Source of the DNA: Achromobacter xylosoxidans
GTDB taxonomy: Bacteria; Pseudomonadota; Gammaproteobacteria; Burkholderiales; Burkholderiaceae_B
Length of the DNA: 64,000 nucleotides
Direction: 5' to 3'
Assembly: GCF_002192695.1 (NCBI RefSeq)
Contig: NZ_MTLG01000117.1
Coordinates: 1-64,000 of the forward strand
Below the pieces are notes generated by a model. That model saw only the letters and a program-made list of their open reading frames with translations, was not told the origin of the DNA and ran no database searches. Every line of letters begins with the position of its first letter. Position 1 is the stretch's first letter. Made by a program: the position numbers and the translations under genes. Shown here piece after piece: positions 43,176 through 50,948 of the stretch.

Positions 43176-44168
43176 ATGTCCATGACCGCCGGACCGTTGC
43201 CGGTCTACCTGCTGACGGGTTTTCTGGGCAGCGGCAAGACCACGCTGCTGTCGCGCCTGGTGCGCAGCCCGCGCTTTGCCGACACGGCGGTGATCATCAA
43301 CGAGTTCGGCGAGATCGGCCTGGACCACATGCTGGTGGGCCGCGCCGACGATACCGACGTGGTGCTGCTGGATTCCGGCTGCCTGTGCTGCGCGGCGACC
43401 AGTTCGCTGCAGGACACGCTGGAGTCGCTCTATTACCGACGCCAGCGCGGCGAGATTCCCGCGTTCACGCGGGTGGTGGTGGAAACCTCCGGATTGGCGG
43501 ATCCCTGCCCGGTCATCAATACGCTGGCGGCGGATCCGCTTATTGCCCGCCACTATCGCTTCGGCGGCGTGGTGGCGACGGCGGACGCGCTGCATGGCAT
43601 GGCTGCGCTGGACGCGTACCGCGAAGCCAGCACCCAGATCGCCATCGCCGACCGCATCGCGCTGACCAAGGCCGATCTGGCCGATGAGGCCGCCATCGGC
43701 GCCCTGCGCGTCGTGTTGCGCGGCTATAACGCCAGCGCACCCATCCGCGCGGTGTCGCCGGACACCGTGGATGAGGATGCGCCCGAGCTGTTCGACGGAC
43801 TGCGCGCCGAACATCTGGATGCCGCGGCGCTGAGCGCGGCGCCAACTGCGGGGCCTTTGGCGCACGTGTTGCGCTACGGAATCGTGTCCTATGCCTACAC
43901 ACAGAGCCGGCCAGTGGGCTGGGAGGACTACGCGCGCTGGACCAGGCATATGCAGCGCCAGGTCGGCGATCGGCTATTGCGTGCGAAGGGGCTCTTGCAC
44001 TGGACGGACGGGACCCTGCGCGCCGTGCATGGCGTGCGGCATGTCTTTTCCGTGCCGGAGCCAGTCGCGGGGGCGGGGGGCGCGGAGCGCGCGGGCGCGA
44101 TGGTCATGATCGTGCAGGACATGTCGGCGGAGGACGTGCGCGAGGCGATTCGGCCGCTCGGCTTGTGA
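43176..44168 (+). CDS. CobW/COG0523-family GTPase metallochaperone
   Basis: 330 residues. The P-loop is GFLGSGKTTLLSRL; the metal-binding CxCC motif is GCLCCAAT; ETSGLADP and LTKADLAD complete the G-motifs, the last a variant of NKxD. A C-terminal CobW domain follows. The family delivers zinc, cobalt or iron to a partner enzyme, often one encoded beside it; the binuclear amidohydrolase two genes upstream is the obvious client. It starts seven bases after the amidase stop and ends 32 bases before a converging gene. Confidence 0.88.
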   Translation: MSMTAGPLPVYLLTGFLGSGKTTLLSRLVRSPRFADTAVIINEFGEIGLDHMLVGRADDTDVVLLDSGCLCCAATSSLQDTLESLYYRRQRGEIPAFTRVVVETSGLADPCPVINTLAADPLIARHYRFGGVVATADALHGMAALDAYREASTQIAIADRIALTKADLADEAAIGALRVVLRGYNASAPIRAVSPDTVDEDAPELFDGLRAEHLDAAALSAAPTAGPLAHVLRYGIVSYAYTQSRPVGWEDYARWTRHMQRQVGDRLLRAKGLLHWTDGTLRAVHGVRHVFSVPEPVAGAGGAERAGAMVMIVQDMSAEDVREAIRPLGL

Positions 44169-44200
44169 CGCCGCGCCGCTGACGTGCGAAGCGCCAGCGT

Positions 44201-45004
44201 TCAGGGGTGCGCGCCGCCGCCCAGATGCAGCGCCACCACTTCCGCATCCGCGCTGGCCAGCCCCGGATACCGCGTCCTGACCTGGGGATCGTGCCCCGGC
44301 ACGATGTGGTCGGGCGATTCCGCAAATTTCAGCAGGATCTCGTAGCCCGCCAGCATGTCGGCGACGTTGTCGACGATGGGAAACGGTGCGTCCCGGCCCA
44401 TGTTGTCGTAATAGTGGCTGGCGTCCGACGCCAACACCATCCAGCCGCGCACGGTATGCACGCGCACCGCCTGCAGTCCGCGGGTATGGCCGCCGATGTG
44501 CAGCAACTGCAGGCCCGGCGCGATTTCGTCATGGCCGTGGTAGAACGCCACGCGTTTGTCGTACACGCCCCTCACCACGTCGACCACGTCTTCCACCGCA
44601 TAGGCGTGGCGCAGCATGTCGAAACGCATATTGCAGCCGCAGGCGTAATGCAGCTCGCTTTCCTGCAGATGCAGGCGGGCTTGCGGCAATTTTCGGATGT
44701 TGCCCGCATGGTCGTAGTGCAGATGCGTGACGATGACGTCGCGGATGTCCGCGGGCGTGATGCCCAGTTTTCCCAGCGCTTCTATCGGGCAGCGCAGAAA
44801 CTCGCGTCCCCGAGCCCGGGCGGCGGCCTCGTTGAAGCCCGTATCCACCAGATAGACGCGTTGGCCGTTGCGGATGACCCAGACGAAGTAGTCCATGGGC
44901 ATCGGACCGTCGTGCGGGTCCGGGGGCGTGATGAAGTTCTGGCTGCGCCTACGCGCCACCGTGGCGTAGCGCAGGGCATAGACTTCGTAGTGGGGCAGCG
45001 TCAT
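44201..45004 (-). CDS. Metallo-beta-lactamase-fold hydrolase (AHL-lactonase-like)
   Basis: 267 residues. Zinc ligands are in THLHYDHAGN (HxHxDH), IGGHTRG, ASDASHYY and VPGHDP. The N-terminal layout (PMPMDYFVWVIRNGQRVYLV, VDTGFNE) resembles N-acyl-homoserine lactonases and lactone hydrolases of the AttM/AiiA class. In this place it may open a lactone in the local pathway rather than quench signals; the sequence does not decide. It is followed in the same direction only by its 3' neighbour CobW converging on it, and the GntR gene is 42 bases upstream. Confidence 0.85.
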   Translation of the reverse strand: MTLPHYEVYALRYATVARRRSQNFITPPDPHDGPMPMDYFVWVIRNGQRVYLVDTGFNEAAARARGREFLRCPIEALGKLGITPADIRDVIVTHLHYDHAGNIRKLPQARLHLQESELHYACGCNMRFDMLRHAYAVEDVVDVVRGVYDKRVAFYHGHDEIAPGLQLLHIGGHTRGLQAVRVHTVRGWMVLASDASHYYDNMGRDAPFPIVDNVADMLAGYEILLKFAESPDHIVPGHDPQVRTRYPGLASADAEVVALHLGGGAHP

Positions 45005-45046
45005 GCGAGGGCTCCGGTTGCGCGCAGGACGGGCAGGATGAAGCCG

Positions 45047-45787
45047 CTACCCAGCCGTGCTGGCGCCCCGCTTTTTGGTTGCAGGACGCTCGTCTTCACT
45101 TTGGGAAGTCTCTTGTTGCTGGCGCTTGAGCACTTCGAGTGCAGTGCGTTCCGCGTTTGCGATATGGCTTTGCGCGGCGTTCTGCGCGCTTTGCGGGTCC
45201 CTGGCCCGGATGTGCCCGAAGATCTGATCGATTTCGGCCATGCTCTCGGGCAGGCGGTCGGCGCGCGCGAACGAAGTGGCGCGCAGCAGGTTGATGCGCG
45301 ATAGCAGGCCGGGCAGCATATCCTTGACCAGATCGTTATCGCAGCCGCTCAGCAGTACGTCGTAGAACTCTCGCTTGGCCGCCAGCAGGGCCGATTTGTT
45401 GCTGCCCTTGGCCTGGCGGTGCAGAGCGTCGACGGCCTTGCCCAGGCGCTCGATGTCGGCGTCGCTTGCCAGCCGCGCGAACTCGTGCGCCGCATAGCCT
45501 TCGAGCAGTCCGCGCAGGGCATAGAGGTCACGGGCAGCCTTTTCGGTGATGCGCACTACGGTGGGGCCGCGGTGCGGCTCGATGGAGATCAGGCGTTCGG
45601 CTTCCAGGGTGCGCAGCGCCTCGCGCAGGGTGCTGCGGCTGATACCCAGCTGATCGCACAACTCTTGCTCGCGCAGGCGTTCTCCGCCCTTGAGCCGCCC
45701 GTCCATGATGGACGCTCGCAGGAACTCCTCCACGCGTATGCGCAGAGTGCTGGGCTTCTCGAATACCGCGCCTGTCTGGCTGGCCAT
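45047..45787 (-). CDS. GntR-family regulator (FCD type)
   Basis: 246 residues. The winged helix (VEEFLRASIMDGRLKGGERL, QLGISRSTLREALRTLE) and FCD domain (LYALRGLLEGYAAHEFA, AKREFYDVLLSGCDNDL) are clear; the C-terminus is charged (EDERPATKKRGAS). It faces the carboxymuconolactone-decarboxylase-like gene, with two matching palindromes in the 286-base space, and is followed by the lactonase-like gene, which it may also control. Confidence 0.9.
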   Translation of the reverse strand: MASQTGAVFEKPSTLRIRVEEFLRASIMDGRLKGGERLREQELCDQLGISRSTLREALRTLEAERLISIEPHRGPTVVRITEKAARDLYALRGLLEGYAAHEFARLASDADIERLGKAVDALHRQAKGSNKSALLAAKREFYDVLLSGCDNDLVKDMLPGLLSRINLLRATSFARADRLPESMAEIDQIFGHIRARDPQSAQNAAQSHIANAERTALEVLKRQQQETSQSEDERPATKKRGASTAG

Positions 45788-45961
45788 TGCTATTTCTCGC
45801 TTATCCGGGCGGCAGGGTTCGAGTGGCGGCGCTGGTTCATGGCCTCGTCGTCCCGAATTGCCGTGTCAATGTAAAGACCCAATATATCCCGTCGACAGGC
45901 CGTGCTTGCCGGTCCATTCCCTGCGGCAATTATGGTGCGCCACATTTTCATAGTCAAGAAT

Positions 45962-46011
45962 ATTGTCAGACAATCAGACTATTGACGATTGCTGGAAAAT
46001 TGCCTGACAAT
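45962..46011. promoter_or_regulatory. Pair of GntR-type operators
   Basis: ATTGTCAGACAAT (45962-45974) is a perfect 6-1-6 palindrome and ATTGCCTGACAAT (45999-46011) matches it except for one base in the left arm. Their centres are 37 bases apart, 62-100 bases before the decarboxylase-like gene. The pattern TTGTC-N-GACAA is typical for FCD-type GntR proteins, and such a gene lies next door. Confidence 0.7.
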
Positions 46012-46073
46012 CAGACAAAACAAGCGGGCGCAAACCCATGTAGCGCCCTTCACCCCATCACAAAGAGGAACTC

Positions 46074-46487
46074 ATGGCAGACATCAAATCCGAAACCCAG
46101 GCCCTGTTCGACCAAGGGCTGAACCTGCGCCGCGAAGTGCTGGGCACCGAGTACGTGGACGGTTCCCTGGCCCGCGCCAACGAATTCATGATGGCCTTCC
46201 AGCACATCACCACCGAATGGTGCTGGGGCTATACCTGGGGCCGTCCTGGCCTGGAAAAGAAGACCCGCAGCATGCTCAACCTGGCCATGCTGACCGCGCT
46301 GAACCGCCCGGCCGAGATCAAGCTGCACGTCAAGGGTGCGCTGAACAACGGCGTAACGGTCGAGGAGATCAAGGAAATCCTGCTGCAGGCCACGGTCTAC
46401 TGCGGCATCCCGGCGGGGCTGGACGCGTTCAAGGTCGCCAACCAGGTGCTGGAAGAAGAGGGCGCCTTCAAGGAGTCCAAGGCATGA
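46074..46487 (+). CDS. Carboxymuconolactone decarboxylase-family protein
   Basis: 137 residues, the size of PcaC. The AhpD-like fold is indicated by FQHITTEWCWGYTWGRPGL, RSMLNLAMLTALNRP and EIKEILLQATVYCGIPAGL. PcaC decarboxylates 4-carboxymuconolactone in protocatechuate breakdown, but no other pca gene is here. AGAGGAACTC precedes the ATG. Its stop overlaps the start of the dehydrogenase gene by four bases, so the two act together, perhaps on a hydroxyacid lactone. Confidence 0.85.
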   Translation: MADIKSETQALFDQGLNLRREVLGTEYVDGSLARANEFMMAFQHITTEWCWGYTWGRPGLEKKTRSMLNLAMLTALNRPAEIKLHVKGALNNGVTVEEIKEILLQATVYCGIPAGLDAFKVANQVLEEEGAFKESKA

Positions 46488-47401
46488 GCGCCCCGCAAGA
46501 ACGGGTGGGCCTGATCGGCATCGGCAGCATGGGCTGGCCCATGGCGGCCCGCCTGGTGCAGGCTGGTTTTGCGGTCACGGTGTTCGACGCCGTGCCGGGC
46601 CAGGCCGCGAAGTTCGCCCAGGAAGTGGGCGGCCAGGCCGCCGCCACCTGCGCTGAATTGGCGGCGCAGTCCGACATCATCTTCACCATGCTGCCCACCA
46701 GTGGGATCGTCGAGCAGGTGCTGAACGGCGAACAGGGCGTGCTGGCGGGCTTGCGCCCGGGCGGCGTGATCGTGGACATGAGTTCCGGCGTGCCGGCGCA
46801 TACCCAGCGCCTGGCGCAGGCCGTGGCTGACGCCGGCGGCGTCATGGTCGACGCGCCGGTTTCCGGCGGCGTGCCGCGCGCCCGCACGGGCGAGCTGGCC
46901 ATCATGTACGGCGGACCTGCGGCGACGCTGGAACGGGTGCGTCCGGCGCTGTCCAGCATGGGCACGACGATCACGCCGGTGGGCGAGGTGGGCAGCGCCC
47001 ACGCCATGAAGGCGCTGAACAACCTGGTGTCGGCTGGCGGCTTCCTGATCGGCGTCGAGGCCATGCTGATCGGTCAGCAGTTCGGCCTGGATCCGAACGT
47101 GATCGTCGACGTGCTCAACGCGTCGACCGGCATGAACAATTCCACCCAGAAGAAGTTCAAGCAGTTCGTGCTGTCGCGCCAGTTCAATTCCGGCTTCGGC
47201 CTGGACCTGATGGTCAAGGACCTGGGCATTGCGCTGGGCATCGCGACCGACACCGGCACGCCCACGCCGTTTGCCTCGCTGTGCCGCGAACTGTGGGCCT
47301 CGGCCGGCAAGACGCTGGGCAAGGGCCAGGACCACACCGCCGTCGCCCGCCTGTCCGAGCAACTGGCCGGGGTGGAGCTGGGCGCCAGAAAGCAAGATTG
47401 A
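46484..47401 (+). CDS. Beta-hydroxyacid dehydrogenase (3-hydroxyisobutyrate dehydrogenase family)
   Basis: 305 residues from the ATG in ATGA overlap with the previous gene; the longer frame upstream is that gene read out of frame. The dinucleotide loop GLIGIGSMGWPMA, the substrate loop DAPVSGGVPRA and the catalytic Lys in HAMKALNNLVSAG identify the family (3-hydroxyisobutyrate, tartronate semialdehyde and related). Asp at the end of the second strand (VFDAVP) favours NAD. It oxidises a 2- or 3-hydroxyacid; the partner decarboxylase-like protein suggests the substrate is linked to a lactone or beta-keto acid. Confidence 0.88.
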   Translation: MSAPQERVGLIGIGSMGWPMAARLVQAGFAVTVFDAVPGQAAKFAQEVGGQAAATCAELAAQSDIIFTMLPTSGIVEQVLNGEQGVLAGLRPGGVIVDMSSGVPAHTQRLAQAVADAGGVMVDAPVSGGVPRARTGELAIMYGGPAATLERVRPALSSMGTTITPVGEVGSAHAMKALNNLVSAGGFLIGVEAMLIGQQFGLDPNVIVDVLNASTGMNNSTQKKFKQFVLSRQFNSGFGLDLMVKDLGIALGIATDTGTPTPFASLCRELWASAGKTLGKGQDHTAVARLSEQLAGVELGARKQD

Positions 47402-47408
47402 AACCGCT

Positions 47409-47432
47409 GCGGCCGGATTGGCGTCCGGCCGC
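47409..47432 (+). terminator. Hairpin after the dehydrogenase gene
   Basis: GCGGCCGGA and TCCGGCCGC form a 9-base-pair stem with a 6-base loop, seven bases past the stop codon, followed by a short T-containing tail (GTGTTTT). It separates the GntR-controlled pair from the otn genes. Confidence 0.65.
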
Positions 47433-47467
47433 TCAGTGTTTTCCCGGACACTGTGCTTTACGCCAAA

Positions 47468-47485
47468 TTTGTATGATGACATTAT
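47468..47485. promoter_or_regulatory. Candidate operator of the erythronate/threonate operon
   Basis: The stretch TTTGTATGATGACATTAT, about 85 bases before otnC, contains GTATGATGAC. The palindrome GTATGATAC lies directly upstream of the GntR gene at the other end of the operon (52937-52945). A shared half-site suggests control by that GntR protein, but the evidence is short and AT-rich. Confidence 0.35.
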
Positions 47486-47569
47486 GACTTCAATTTCAGA
47501 AGGCAACGTCGTCATGCCCTTGGCATCCTTATCTCGCATGCTCGCCCCTTGTTCCGCCGGCGGGCGCCC

Positions 47570-48208
47570 ATGACCGAAGAATCCCGCATCCGTGAAGAGA
47601 TCTGCGCCGTCGGCGCCAGCCTCTACCACCGTGGCTATACCGTGGGCGCCGCCGGCAACATCAGCGCGCGCCTGGACGACGGCTGGCTGATCACGCCGAC
47701 CGATGCCTGCCTCGGCAGGCTGGATCCCGCCGAACTGTCCAAGGTCGATGCCGCGGGCAGGCATGTGTCGGGCAGCAAGCCGTCCAAGACGCTGGAGCTG
47801 CATCGCGGCATCTACCAGGCCAGTCCCGGCGCCCGCGGCATCGTGCACACGCATTCCACGCATCTGGTGGCGCTGACGCTGGCGGGCGTGTGGCGGCCCG
47901 ATGAAGTGCTGCCGCCCATCACGCCTTATCAGGTCATGAAGGTCGGCAGGATTCCGCTGATCCCTTATCGCCGCCCTGGCGATCCGCAAGCCGCCGCCGA
48001 GGTCGCGGCCGTGGCCAGCGAGGTGCGCGGGGCGCTGTTCGAGCGCCTGGGGCCGGTGGTGTGGGAGCGTTCCGTGGCGCATGCCTCCTACGCGCTGGAA
48101 GAGCTGGAAGAAACCGCCCGCCTGTGGCTGATGAGCGATCCCCGGCCGGCGCCATTGAGCACAGCGGCCATCGACGAACTGCGCGCCGTGTTCGGCGCGC
48201 GCTATTGA
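47570..48208 (+). CDS. otnC: 3-oxo-tetronate 4-phosphate decarboxylase (class II aldolase family)
   Basis: 212 residues from the ATG giving MTEESRIREE. The fold is the class II aldolase/adducin type: TVGAAGNISARL, KPSKTLELHRGIY with the Glu, and the zinc His pair in IVHTHSTHL, with a third His in VAHASYALEE. OtnC turns 3-oxo-tetronate 4-phosphate into dihydroxyacetone phosphate and CO2, the last step of D-erythronate and L-threonate use. The assignment rests on the family together with the neighbours OtnI, DenD, LtnD and OtnK, which complete the pathway. Confidence 0.87.
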   Translation: MTEESRIREEICAVGASLYHRGYTVGAAGNISARLDDGWLITPTDACLGRLDPAELSKVDAAGRHVSGSKPSKTLELHRGIYQASPGARGIVHTHSTHLVALTLAGVWRPDEVLPPITPYQVMKVGRIPLIPYRRPGDPQAAAEVAAVASEVRGALFERLGPVVWERSVAHASYALEELEETARLWLMSDPRPAPLSTAAIDELRAVFGARY

Positions 48209-48222
48209 ATCAAGGAATCGCG

Positions 48223-49023
48223 ATGCCGCGCCTGGCCGCCAATCTCAGCATGATGTACACCGAGCATCCGTTCCTGGACCGCTTTGCGGCAGCCGCGGGG
48301 GACAGGTTCGCGGGAGTGGAGTTCCTGTTTCCCTACGAATATCCGGCCGCCGACATCCAGTCGCGGCTGCAAGCGCAGGGGCTGGCCCAGGCGTTGTTCA
48401 ACGCGCCGCCCGGTGATTGGGCCGCGGGCGAGCGCGGCACGGCCTCGCTGCCCGGCCGCGAAAGCGAGTTCCGGCGCGGGGTCGACCTGGCGTTGGAATA
48501 TGCCGCCGCGCTGGGCAACCGCAAGCTGCATCTGATGGCCGGACTGATACAGCCCGGGCAGGACCGTGCAGCGCATCGCGCGGTCTATCTGGAGAACCTC
48601 GCGTGGGCTGCGCGCGCCGCGGCATCCGCCGGTGTGACGGTGGTGATAGAGCCGATCAACACGCGCGATATTCCGGGCTTCTTCCTCAACCGCCAAGACG
48701 AGGCCCAGACCGTCTGTGCCGAAGTCGGCGCGGACAATCTGAAAGTCCAGTTCGACATCTACCACTGCCAGATCGTGGAAGGCGATATCGCGGTCAAGCT
48801 CAAGCGCGATATGGCGGGCATCGGCCACATCCAGATCGCGGGCGTGCCCGACCGCCACGAGCCGGACCTGGGAGAGCTGAACTATCCCTATCTGCTCGAG
48901 CAGATCGATGCGCTGGGCTATGCGGGCTGGATCGGCTGCGAATACCGGCCGCGAGCCGGCACCTCCGCCGGGCTGGGCTGGGCCAGGCCTTACCTGACAC
49001 ACACGGGGCATACCGCGACATGA
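48223..49023 (+). CDS. otnI: 2-oxo-tetronate isomerase (hydroxypyruvate isomerase-like TIM barrel)
   Basis: 266 residues with AAGGAATCG as ribosome site. The N-terminus LAANLSMMYTEHPFLDRFAA and motifs FLFPYEYP, IEPINTRDIPGFF and QFDIYHCQIVEGD are those of the hydroxypyruvate isomerase family; Glu of IEPIN and Glu of GCEYRP are metal ligands. OtnI moves the keto group from C2 to C3 of tetronate. It is the second gene of the operon and overlaps the next by four bases. Confidence 0.88.
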   Translation: MPRLAANLSMMYTEHPFLDRFAAAAGDRFAGVEFLFPYEYPAADIQSRLQAQGLAQALFNAPPGDWAAGERGTASLPGRESEFRRGVDLALEYAAALGNRKLHLMAGLIQPGQDRAAHRAVYLENLAWAARAAASAGVTVVIEPINTRDIPGFFLNRQDEAQTVCAEVGADNLKVQFDIYHCQIVEGDIAVKLKRDMAGIGHIQIAGVPDRHEPDLGELNYPYLLEQIDALGYAGWIGCEYRPRAGTSAGLGWARPYLTHTGHTAT

Positions 49024-49994
49024 AGATACTCATCACCGGCGGCGCCGGCTTCCTGAGACAGCGCCTGGCCCGCAAGCTGCTGGAGCGCGGCACGCTGGCG
49101 CTTGATGGCGGCAAGCCCGAAGCCATCACGCAAATCGATCTGTTGGACGTGGTTCAAGCACCAGGCCCGGACGATCCCCGCATACGTGCGCAGGTCGGCG
49201 ACATCGCCGATTCCGCCGTGCTGCGGCAAGCCATAGCCACGGATACCCGCGCCATCTTTCACCTGGCCGCCATCGTCAGCGGACAGGCGGAAGCCGATTT
49301 CGATCTGGGCATGCGCATCAACCTGGACGCATCGCGCGCGCTGCTGGAGACCTGCCGCGCCCTGGGCCACAAGCCGCGGGTGATCTTCACCAGTTCGGTC
49401 GCGGTGTACGGCGGCGCGCTGCCCGACACCGTGCGCGACGATACCGCGCTCAATCCGCAATCATCCTACGGCACGCAGAAGGCCATCGCCGAACTGCTGC
49501 TGGCGGACTACACGCGGCGCGGCTACGTGGACGGGCGCGTGCTGCGCCTGCCCACCATCAGCGTGCGTCCGGGGCGGCCCAATGCGGCGGCTTCCTCGTT
49601 CGCCAGCGGCATCATCCGTGAACCGTTGAACGGCATCGACTCGGCATGCCCGGTGAGCGCCGATACGCGCCTGTGGCTGCTGTCGCCGCGCGGCGCGATC
49701 CAGGCCCTGATCGCAGGCTGCGAACTGGAAGCGGCCGCCGTTGCGGACCGTGCGCCGATCAATCTGCCCGGCGTGTCGGTCACGGCAAGCGAGATGGTGC
49801 AGGCGCTGCGCGAGGTCGCGGGCGACGAGGTTGCCGGCCGTGTCGGCTGGCAGCCCGACGAACGCGTCGAGCGCATCGTGGGCAGTTGGCCTGGCCGCTG
49901 GGACACCGCTCGGGCCGAACGCCTGGGTTTGCGCGGCGACGCCAGTTTCGCCGACATCATCCGCGCCTACATGGCCGACGACCTGACGCGCTGA
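49020..49994 (+). CDS. denD: D-erythronate dehydrogenase-like NAD-dependent epimerase/dehydratase-family enzyme
   Basis: 324 residues. An extended SDR: the first strand leads to the cofactor loop GGAGFLRQRLA, then LAAIVSG, TSSVAVYGG and the catalytic SYGTQKA (Tyr/Lys), followed by RLPTISVRPGRPN. DenD oxidises D-erythronate to 2-oxo-tetronate. The third glycine of the usual GxxGxxG loop is Arg here, encoded by AGA, a codon uncommon in this GC-rich DNA; this could weaken NAD binding or reflect a recent mutation. It is coupled to otnI by ATGA overlap. Confidence 0.85.
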   Translation: MKILITGGAGFLRQRLARKLLERGTLALDGGKPEAITQIDLLDVVQAPGPDDPRIRAQVGDIADSAVLRQAIATDTRAIFHLAAIVSGQAEADFDLGMRINLDASRALLETCRALGHKPRVIFTSSVAVYGGALPDTVRDDTALNPQSSYGTQKAIAELLLADYTRRGYVDGRVLRLPTISVRPGRPNAAASSFASGIIREPLNGIDSACPVSADTRLWLLSPRGAIQALIAGCELEAAAVADRAPINLPGVSVTASEMVQALREVAGDEVAGRVGWQPDERVERIVGSWPGRWDTARAERLGLRGDASFADIIRAYMADDLTR

Positions 49995-50039
49995 GCGCGG
50001 GCCGCATTTCATTTCCACCGTAGCCGGACCGCCAACGAT

Positions 50040-50948
50040 ATGAGCAATCCTCAAACACCCTCCCGCCGCGTCGGCGTCATCGGCCTGGGGGCCATGGGCG
50101 CGGGCATCGCGCAAAGCCTGCGCCGGGCCGGCCACGACGTGCACGTATACGACATCCGCAAGGAGGCGGGCGCGGCATTCGCGGCGCAGGGAGGCGTGGC
50201 CTGCGCCACCCTGGCCGAAATGGCGGCCGCCTGTGACATTGTCATCAGCGTGGTCGTCAACGCCCAGCAGACCGAGGAGGTCCTGTATGGGGCGGGCGGC
50301 CTTGCCGCCGCGCTGCGCCCCGGGGCGGTGTTCGTGATGTGTTCCACCGTGGATCCCAATTGGTCGATCGCGCTGGAGGCAAGGCTCCAGGAACAGGGCA
50401 TCCTGTACTTGGACGCGCCTATCTCGGGCGGCGCCGCGCGCGCGGCCTCGGGCGAGATGACCATGATGACCGCCGGCCGCGCGGCCGCCTACGATGCCTG
50501 CGGCGCGGTGCTGGAATCCATGGCCGGCAAGGTCTACCGCCTGGGCGACCGCGCTGGCGCGGGCAGCAAGGTCAAGATCATCAACCAGCTGCTGGCGGGC
50601 GTGCACATTGCTGCCGCGGCGGAGGCCATGGCGCTGGGCCTGCGCGAAGGCGTGGACGCGGATGCCCTGTATGAAGTGATCACGCACAGCGCGGGCAATA
50701 GCTGGATGTTCGAGAACCGCATGGCCCACGTGCTGGCGGGCGACTACACGCCGTTTTCCGCAGTCGACATCTTCGTCAAGGACCTGGGGCTGGTGCTGGA
50801 CACCGCCCGGCATACCCGCTTTCCCTTGCCGCTGGCCTCCACCGCGCATCAGATGTTCATGCAGGCCTCCAGCGCTGGCCACGGCCGCGAGGACGACAGC
50901 GCGGTGATCAAGATATTCCCGGGCATCGACCTGCCGGAGGCCAAATGA
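50040..50948 (+). CDS. ltnD: L-threonate dehydrogenase (beta-hydroxyacid dehydrogenase family)
   Basis: 302 residues. The NAD loop is VGVIGLGAMGAGIA, the substrate loop DAPISGGAARA and the catalytic Lys is in SKVKIINQLLAGVHI. NxxLxG-type spacing and the KDLGLVLDTA helix fit LtnD. It oxidises L-threonate to a 2-oxo-tetronate that joins the pathway at OtnI. The gene follows denD by 45 bases and overlaps otnK by four. Related tartronate or hydroxyisobutyrate dehydrogenases look alike; the context decides. Confidence 0.85.
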   Translation: MSNPQTPSRRVGVIGLGAMGAGIAQSLRRAGHDVHVYDIRKEAGAAFAAQGGVACATLAEMAAACDIVISVVVNAQQTEEVLYGAGGLAAALRPGAVFVMCSTVDPNWSIALEARLQEQGILYLDAPISGGAARAASGEMTMMTAGRAAAYDACGAVLESMAGKVYRLGDRAGAGSKVKIINQLLAGVHIAAAAEAMALGLREGVDADALYEVITHSAGNSWMFENRMAHVLAGDYTPFSAVDIFVKDLGLVLDTARHTRFPLPLASTAHQMFMQASSAGHGREDDSAVIKIFPGIDLPEAK

